A program made the position numbers and the translations under genes. From the NCBI GenBank assembly GCA_021778875.1, contig JAJYBT010000027.1:1-11018 (forward strand): a stretch of 11,018 nt of DNA. The letters run 5' to 3'. How positions within the stretch are numbered: position 1 is the stretch's first letter; every line of letters begins with the position of its first letter. Origin of the DNA: Acidobacteriota bacterium (lineage in GTDB: Bacteria > Acidobacteriota > Terriglobia > Terriglobales > Acidobacteriaceae). The notes beneath the pieces are model-generated. The model searched no databases. It was not told the origin of the DNA and saw only the letters and a program-made list of their open reading frames with translations. Below, piece after piece: positions 6,398-11,018 of the stretch.

Positions 6398-7378
6398 ATG
6401 AAAACTTTGAAAATTGCCGCAATCCTCGTGATGTTGATGCTTCCCACATTGCGAACTCACGCGCAGGGCGCCCGACTGACGGCCGCCAAGGCAGGCCCGA
6501 TTCGCGTCTTGCTGCTCGACGGAGACAGCGGAGGCCCGTGGCACGACTGGAAGCTCACCACGCCCGTGCTGCGCGAGGAGCTGGAAGAGACAGGCCTCTT
6601 CCAGGTGACCGTGATAACCGCGCCTCCAGGCAATGGAGACTTCAGCGGCTTCAATCCGCAGTTCAGCCGCTACCAGGTCATCGTGTCGAATTACGATGCC
6701 CTTGACTGGCCGGAGCCTTTGCGCGCGCAGTTTGAGCAGTTCGTCAGCAATGGCGGCGGCCTCGTCGTGGTGCATGCCGCGGACAATGCTTTTCCAAACT
6801 GGCCAGCCTACAATCTGATGGCCGGCATCGGCGGCTGGAGAGGCCGCAATCAGCAGGCCGGGCCGCACTGGTATTTCAAGGATGGCAAGCTCGCCTCAGA
6901 CAGCGCGCCCGGCTCTGCCGGCAATCACGGCAGCCGCCTTCCGTTCCAGGTGGTCGCGCGGGAGCCGCAGCATCCCATCATGCGCGGCCTGCCGCCCGTC
7001 TGGATGCACGCGCCCGACGAGTTGTACGACTCAATGCGCGGGCCCGGCGAGAACATGACCGTGCTAGCCACCGCCTACTCCGACCCAAAGAACAAGGGAA
7101 CCGGACACGACGAGCCCATGGTGATGGTGGTGCGCTTCGGCAAGGGCCGCGTCTTTCACACCACCATGGGCCACGATGCGGCTGCCATGAGCTGCGTGGG
7201 ATTCATCACGCTGCTGCAGCGCGGCACCGAATGGGCCGCGACAGGGCGCGTCACGCAGAAGGTCCCCGCAAACTTCCCCACCGTAAACAGCGTGATTTAC
7301 CGCGTGGACATTGCGTCGATGGACCCGGCGTTTCTCCATGGCGCTTCGCCGATTGTGGCTCATCCGGCGACAAAGTAG
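6398..7378 (+). CDS. Secreted ThuA-like domain protein
   Basis: This 326-residue protein has an N-terminal Sec signal peptide: KTLK, a hydrophobic core (about 6-16), then a THAQG stretch where cleavage is likely after A22. The rest is a ThuA-like (trehalose-utilisation) domain with a class I glutamine-amidotransferase-like fold: IRVLLLDGDSGG (35-46), the YQVIVSNYD strand (92-100), GGGLVVVHAADNAF (119-132), HPIMRGLP (192-199) and the C-terminal GKGRVFHTTMGHD (248-260). Family members are widespread in Acidobacteria and Planctomycetes and are linked to sugar or polysaccharide metabolism, but their biochemical activity is poorly known. I chose the ATG at 6398 because it starts the signal peptide and has GGAG four bases upstream. 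Frames open further upstream would bury the signal peptide. It is divergent from the cys operon with a 239-base gap to the leader ORF, and no functional link is evident. Confidence 0.85.
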   Translation: MKTLKIAAILVMLMLPTLRTHAQGARLTAAKAGPIRVLLLDGDSGGPWHDWKLTTPVLREELEETGLFQVTVITAPPGNGDFSGFNPQFSRYQVIVSNYDALDWPEPLRAQFEQFVSNGGGLVVVHAADNAFPNWPAYNLMAGIGGWRGRNQQAGPHWYFKDGKLASDSAPGSAGNHGSRLPFQVVAREPQHPIMRGLPPVWMHAPDELYDSMRGPGENMTVLATAYSDPKNKGTGHDEPMVMVVRFGKGRVFHTTMGHDAAAMSCVGFITLLQRGTEWAATGRVTQKVPANFPTVNSVIYRVDIASMDPAFLHGASPIVAHPATK

Positions 7379-7458
7379 TCCTCGGCGCCCACTGCTTCGA
7401 GGCCTGCTTTCAGCGCGCGGTGACAACTTTTCAAATTCCACAGGCTTCCGACAGATTC

Positions 7459-7487
7459 TCGGCAGCGTCTCAAATGCGGCGTACTAT
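7459..7487 (+). promoter_or_regulatory. weak promoter candidate for the small membrane protein
   Basis: TCGGCA (7459-7464) and TACTAT (7482-7487) are spaced by 17 bp and each match four of six consensus bases. They sit in the 147-base gap after the ThuA-like gene and would start transcription near 7494, ahead of the AGGAG at 7513-7517. Without it the membrane protein could be read from the ThuA-like gene's promoter, as no convincing terminator is seen between them. Confidence 0.27.
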
Positions 7488-7525
7488 GTTCGGCAGGCTT
7501 GCCACGCTGCTCAGGAGCCGCTCCC

Positions 7526-7996
7526 ATGGATGCTCTCGACCGCCTCTTCGTTGAAACACGCGGCATTGATTGGCTCATCCTGATTGTGGACTTCTTCATC
7601 CTGGTGGCCATCTTGTGGCTTGAGCTGCCGGACTGGCTCCACAAGCGCCGGGCAGAAAAGAATGCCCGGGCCCTTGCTCCATTGATGGATCGCGGCCGTC
7701 AACTGCAATCTTCCGTCCCAAACCAGATGTCCAACCCCGGCCCCGAGTTGATGAAGTGGGTTGAAGACGTGAAGCAGTGGAGCGCGGAGACCGAGGTGTT
7801 CCTTGCGCCCCGCTCCGCAAAAGCCGCAGTTGCATTTACCCACGTCATCAGCGCCAGTTCGGCTGATCGCAAAGTGCACAAGCCGGACGGCAGCTCGTTC
7901 CGCCTCACAGGTCGTTTTGGCGACCTGTTTCAGGTCCTCCAGGTGCAGCTCGACAATCTGCAAAAAATCATGGAGAACCCCGAAGGGTACTTTTAA
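7526..7996 (+). CDS. Hypothetical one-helix membrane protein
   Basis: I do not recognise this 156-residue protein. One strongly hydrophobic segment (residues 14-34, IDWLILIVDFFILVAILWLEL) is followed by a basic stretch (HKRRAEKNAR, 39-48). This suggests a single membrane anchor with the C-terminal ~120 residues in the cytoplasm. The soluble part is amphipathic and mixed, with a WVEDVKQW segment (78-85) and a C-terminal helix (about 131-150) ending in NPEGYF. No catalytic motif, cysteine pair or metal site is seen. The ATG at 7526 is set by AGGAG at 7513-7517 with an eight-base spacer; an ATG nine codons upstream lacks such a site. It lies in the same direction as the ThuA-like gene and the iorAB pair, but the gaps (147 and 193 bases) do not argue for a shared operon. 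Confidence 0.72.
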   Translation: MDALDRLFVETRGIDWLILIVDFFILVAILWLELPDWLHKRRAEKNARALAPLMDRGRQLQSSVPNQMSNPGPELMKWVEDVKQWSAETEVFLAPRSAKAAVAFTHVISASSADRKVHKPDGSSFRLTGRFGDLFQVLQVQLDNLQKIMENPEGYF

Positions 7997-8085
7997 GGCC
8001 GCCGTCCCTGCCTGCGCAAAAGTGGCTTGCGCCCACCATCGGTCAGCCTCCGTCATTTCTTCGAGTACACTTGAATTCCATCGCT

Positions 8086-8105
8086 GCTGTGATAAGCATC
8101 ACAGC
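8086..8105. promoter_or_regulatory. CRP/FNR-family operator upstream of the iorAB-like genes
   Basis: The sequence GCTGTGAT-AAGC-ATCACAGC has perfect 8-bp arms. Within it lies TGTGA (8088-8092), six bases, then TCACA (8099-8103), identical to the CRP consensus. It is centred 94 bases before the GTG of the small subunit gene. If the regulator bound at the -41.5 position of a class II promoter, transcription would begin near 8137, where GAGACT (8125-8130) would be a poor -10 box needing an activator. The site is clear; the regulator and promoter assignment are inference. Confidence 0.65.
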
Positions 8106-8189
8106 CGACGGTTCATCGCTGGCTGAGACTGTTTGAGTCGCCGCGTCCCCGCTGAGGGTCATTCCCTGCGGCCATATCAAGGAGGGTCT

Positions 8190-8663
8190 GTGCCTTTGAA
8201 ACTGACGGTTAACAACCAGACCATGCAGGTGGATGCTGCGCCCGACACGCCTCTGCTATGGGTTCTGCGCGAGCACCTGGACCTGAAAGGCGCCAAGTTC
8301 GGCTGCGGCGTGGGCTCCTGCGGCGCGTGCACGGTGATTGTCGACGGCCGAGCCATCCGCTCCTGCATTACGCACGTGGGCGACGTGGCAGGGTCCAAAA
8401 TTACCACGCTGGAAGGCCTTTCGGCAGACGGCACGCACCCGGTGCAAAAGGCCTGGGATGAAATCGACGTGCCCCAGTGCGGCTACTGCCAGAGCGGCCA
8501 GATGATGAGCGCCGTGGCCCTGCTGGAACACACACCCAAGCCCACCGACGCGCAGATCGACACCGCCATGAACGGCAACTTGTGCCGCTGCGGCACGTAT
8601 GCGCGCATCCGCGAAGCCATTCACCGGGCCGCCGGGCAAATGACCCCGGCGCTGCGCGACTAG
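8190..8663 (+). CDS. iorA: 2Fe-2S subunit of molybdenum hydroxylase (isoquinoline 1-oxidoreductase alpha-like)
   Basis: This 157-residue electron-transfer subunit belongs to the xanthine oxidase family. Its N-terminal plant-ferredoxin-type domain binds one 2Fe-2S cluster through C39, C44, C47 ([10 protein letters not shown]) and C59. The four-helix C-terminal domain binds the second through C97 and C100 (QCGYC) and C132 and C134 (LCRCG). There is no signal peptide, so export would depend on the partner subunit. The start is GTG at 8190, four bases after the strong AAGGAGG at 8179-8185; TTG at 8196, with a ten-base spacer and giving MKLTVNN, is an equal alternative. The large subunit gene begins 21 bases after the stop. 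As in other Ior-type enzymes there is no FAD (CoxM-like) subunit next to it, so electrons probably pass to a cytochrome c. Confidence 0.93.
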   Translation: MPLKLTVNNQTMQVDAAPDTPLLWVLREHLDLKGAKFGCGVGSCGACTVIVDGRAIRSCITHVGDVAGSKITTLEGLSADGTHPVQKAWDEIDVPQCGYCQSGQMMSAVALLEHTPKPTDAQIDTAMNGNLCRCGTYARIREAIHRAAGQMTPALRD

Positions 8664-8684
8664 CCCATTCAGGAGGGATTCCCC

Positions 8685-10928
8685 GTGCCATTGAACCGGC
8701 GGCATTTTCTGCAATTGAGCGCTCTGGCGGGCGGCGGCCTGGCGCTGAGCCTTTATGATCAACCGCTCGCGCGCGCCCTTGGCGGACAGCCCGGGCAGCA
8801 GCGCCCGCCCGCGCTCTCTCCCCGCGCCTTCATCCAGATTGATCGCACCGGCAAAGTCACGATTCAAGCCAAGAACCCTGAGGTTGGCCAGGGCGTGCGC
8901 ACCATGCTGCCCATGCTCATCGCCGAAGAGCTGGACGTCGAATGGAGCCAGGTGCACGTCGAGCAGGCCAGCCTGGACGAGGCCGCCTACGGAGCGCAGT
9001 TTGCCGGCGGCTCCATGTCCACGCCGCTCAACTGGGAACCCTTGCGCCATGTGGGCGCTGCCGGCCGCCAGCTCATGATTACGGCCGCCGCGCATCGCTG
9101 GGGCGTGCCGGAGTCAGAATGTTCCACCGCAGCCGGACGCGTGCTCCATGCCGCCAGCCAGCGCTCGCTGGGCTATGGCGAGCTGGCCGACGACGCCGCT
9201 GCGCTGCCCGTGCCGGATTCCGCCTCCTTGCAGATGAAGGACCCGAAGAGCTACAAGATCATCGGCAAATTCACCACCGGCGTGGATAATCCAGCGCTGC
9301 TCACCGGCAAGCCCCTGTTCGGCATCGATGTCGCGCTACCCGGAATGTTGCATGCCGTCTATCAGAAGTGCCCCGTTTTTGCGGGCAAGGTAAAAAGCGC
9401 CAACCTCGACCAGATCAAGACCATGCCCGGCGTGCGCCACGCCTTCATCGTCGAGGGCACCGTGCGCCCCGCCGCAGTGGTGCAGTCCGACCCAGGCCTC
9501 GAGCCTGGCATTGCCATTGTCGCGGATACATGGTGGCAGGCCCAGGCCGCGCGCAAAGCAATGAAAGTGGAGTGGAACACCGCCGCGGGTTCGCCCAACG
9601 CACCCGCGCAAAGCAGCAAGGGATTCGACGAAAAGGCCGCGCAACTGCTCAAGCAGCCGCCCGGCCACACGCTGCGCACCTACGGCGACTTGGATGCGGC
9701 CTTCAAGTCCGCTGCAAAAACGGTGGAAGCAACCTACGCCTATCCTTTCCTCGTCCACGGCGCATTGGAGCCGCAGAACACCACCGCCCGCTTCGAGAAC
9801 GGCAAGCTTGAAGTCTGGACCACAAGCCAGGCGCCCGGCGGCGGACGCCGTCTCGTCGCCCGCGAGCTCGGCATCGCTGAAGGTGACATCACCGTCCACA
9901 TGACGCGCACCGGTGGCGGTTTTGGCCGCCGGCTGATGAACGACTACATGCTCGAAGCCGCGTGGATTGCGCGCGAAGTCAAGACTCCCGTGCAGTTGCT
10001 CTGGTCGCGCGAGGACGATTTCGCCCACGACGCCTATCGCCCCGCCGGCTGGCACGGCTTCAAGGCGGGCCTCGACGCGCAGGGCCGCGTGGTTGCCTGG
10101 CGGCAGCACATGGTCACCTTTGGCGAGGGCGAACACGCAGCGCCTTCGGCAGGCATCGGCGGGGATGAATTCCCATCCGGCCGCGTGCCCAACTACTTCA
10201 TCGGCCACACAGCCATGCCGCTGTGGCTGCGCACCGGCCCCATGCGCGCTCCGGGAGCCAACGCAATTGCCTTCGTCGGCCAGTCGTTTCTTGACGAAGT
10301 AGCATTTGCCGCCGGGCGCGATCCGCTGGATCTCCAGCTTGAATTGCTCGCGGCAACGCCAGTGCCCATGCCCAACGCGGAGCCCGCCCGCCCCGGCGGT
10401 TACGTCTTCCGTCCCGAGCGACTTGCCGGAGTCCTGCAGCAGGTGGCCGAGGAGTCCGGCTGGCGCAGTCGCAAGCAGCAGAAGGGCACAGGCATGGGCA
10501 TCGCCGCCTACGCATGCCACTTGGGCTACTGCGCTGAAGTCGCGGAGGTCACCGTGGATTCCGCAAATCGCGTCCGCGTCAACAAAGTCTGGGCCGTAAC
10601 CGACGTGGGCCATCAGATCATCAATCCCTCCGGCGCGCGCGCGCAGGTCGAGGGCGCAATCATTGAAGGCATGGGACACACTGCGCTCGAAGTCACCATG
10701 GCCGGCGGCCAAATGGAGCAGAGCAACTATCCGCAATACCGTCTGCCCCGCATCCGGCAAACCCCGGAAATGCACATCTCCTGGCGCATCACCCCCAACC
10801 CGCCCACCGGCCTTGGCGAACCGGCGCTGCCTCCGGTCATTCCGGCCATCTGCAACGCCATATTTGCCGCAACTGGCAAGCGCGTCCGCACGCTGCCGCT
10901 GACGGGCAGCGGATTCAGCCTCGCCTGA
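8685..10928 (+). CDS. iorB: Molybdopterin-binding subunit of TAT-exported oxidoreductase (isoquinoline 1-oxidoreductase beta-like)
   Basis: This 747-residue catalytic subunit belongs to the xanthine oxidase family, in the membrane/periplasmic branch (IorB, aldehyde oxidase-like). It begins with a twin-arginine signal: NRRHFLQ (4-10), then a hydrophobic, glycine-rich stretch (11-24). Cofactor-binding and active-site landmarks follow in order: TGGGFGRRL (409-417), the GPMRAPGA segment (518-525), GYCAEVAEV (614-622), and C-terminal TGLGEPALPPVIPAICNAI (708-726), in which E712 corresponds to the catalytic glutamate. The start is GTG at 8685 with AGGAGG eight bases upstream. Complete at both ends, it follows the 2Fe-2S subunit directly. 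The substrate cannot be told from sequence: N-heterocycles or aldehydes are known for relatives. A c-type cytochrome or XdhC-like maturation gene is often nearby and could lie beyond 11018. Confidence 0.94.
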   Translation: MPLNRRHFLQLSALAGGGLALSLYDQPLARALGGQPGQQRPPALSPRAFIQIDRTGKVTIQAKNPEVGQGVRTMLPMLIAEELDVEWSQVHVEQASLDEAAYGAQFAGGSMSTPLNWEPLRHVGAAGRQLMITAAAHRWGVPESECSTAAGRVLHAASQRSLGYGELADDAAALPVPDSASLQMKDPKSYKIIGKFTTGVDNPALLTGKPLFGIDVALPGMLHAVYQKCPVFAGKVKSANLDQIKTMPGVRHAFIVEGTVRPAAVVQSDPGLEPGIAIVADTWWQAQAARKAMKVEWNTAAGSPNAPAQSSKGFDEKAAQLLKQPPGHTLRTYGDLDAAFKSAAKTVEATYAYPFLVHGALEPQNTTARFENGKLEVWTTSQAPGGGRRLVARELGIAEGDITVHMTRTGGGFGRRLMNDYMLEAAWIAREVKTPVQLLWSREDDFAHDAYRPAGWHGFKAGLDAQGRVVAWRQHMVTFGEGEHAAPSAGIGGDEFPSGRVPNYFIGHTAMPLWLRTGPMRAPGANAIAFVGQSFLDEVAFAAGRDPLDLQLELLAATPVPMPNAEPARPGGYVFRPERLAGVLQQVAEESGWRSRKQQKGTGMGIAAYACHLGYCAEVAEVTVDSANRVRVNKVWAVTDVGHQIINPSGARAQVEGAIIEGMGHTALEVTMAGGQMEQSNYPQYRLPRIRQTPEMHISWRITPNPPTGLGEPALPPVIPAICNAIFAATGKRVRTLPLTGSGFSLA

Positions 10929-10932
10929 TCCC

Positions 10933-10974
10933 TCCGCCGCCGGAGCCGCACACCGCGACTCCGGCGCACGGCGG
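10933..10974 (+). terminator. Stem-loop after iorB, possible terminator
   Basis: A perfect 8-bp stem (CGCCGGAG 10938-10945 with CTCCGGCG 10959-10966) has a 13-base loop, and five outer pairs (TCCGC with GCGGA) can form around a small bulge. It begins five bases after the iorB stop. No U-run follows, so it is not a standard intrinsic terminator. It may protect the 3' end of the mRNA or act with Rho. Confidence 0.35.
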
Positions 10975-11018
10975 AACGTCATCCTCGTACATTGGACAAT
11001 CTCTCTGCCCGGCCTCAC

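Noticed and set aside
6076..6447. A 123-codon minus-strand frame covering the cys leader and promoter
   Set aside because: It runs through the promoter and operator in a different frame from the polycysteine ORF and has no ribosome-binding site or domain.
7380..7412. Possible terminator after the ThuA-like gene (CCTCG with CGAGG)
   Set aside because: The stem has only five pairs, a long loop and no U-tract.
8071..8099. sigma70 promoter using TTGAAT (8071-8076) for iorA
   Set aside because: At 17 bp spacing the -10 would be AAGCAT, a poor match inside the palindrome; an activator-dependent promoter downstream fits better.
9336..11018. Very long open frame (560 codons) on the minus strand opposite iorB
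   Set aside because: It mirrors the high-GC coding pattern of iorB, has no recognisable domain, and iorB is certain from its motifs.

Overview
The window looks like a chromosomal piece of an Acidobacteriota (Terriglobales-like) genome. It is GC-rich with compact genes, mixes ATG, GTG and probably TTG starts, and carries an exported IorAB-type molybdo-oxidoreductase and a secreted ThuA-like protein. This placement rests on gene style and protein flavour only. No mobile element, CRISPR array, rRNA or tRNA is visible.

Layout. (1) 94-962, plus strand: a LytTR-family response regulator with its own sigma70-like promoter. The first ~90 bases hold no gene I can assign. (2) 989-6194, minus strand: an assimilatory sulfate-reduction operon reading from about 6160 down to 989. 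It encodes ATP sulfurylase (cysD, cysN), a 4Fe-4S APS reductase (cysH), a TauE/SafE permease and a flavin ferredoxin/NAD(P)H reductase. (3) 6344-7996, plus strand: a secreted ThuA-like protein, divergent from the cys operon, then a small one-helix membrane protein of unknown function. (4) 8086-10928, plus strand: a perfect CRP/FNR-type palindrome followed by the genes for the 2Fe-2S and molybdopterin subunits of a TAT-exported oxidoreductase (IorAB class). A stem-loop follows.

The most interesting element lies between the cys promoter and cysD. A near-consensus promoter (TTGACC, 17 bp, TATAGT) sits so that transcription should begin at, or within two bases of, the ATG of a 22-codon ORF with six cysteine codons, five of them in one run of six codons. 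After it come a segment that can form a competing hairpin, then a GC-rich hairpin with a U-rich tract, then the cysD ribosome-binding site. This is the full layout of a ribosome-mediated cysteine attenuator built on a leaderless polycysteine peptide. The promoter is also bracketed by a perfect 10-bp inverted repeat, suggesting a second, repressor-based control.

How the pathway fits: CysDN makes APS from sulfate and ATP. CysH, by its cysteine motifs, reduces APS directly to sulfite, so no APS kinase is needed. In agreement, the CysN C-terminus carries an extra ~120 residues that look like a decayed APS-kinase domain without a P-loop. The flavin reductase may supply reduced ferredoxin to a sulfite reductase encoded elsewhere, and the TauE permease probably moves sulfate, sulfite or a sulfonate.
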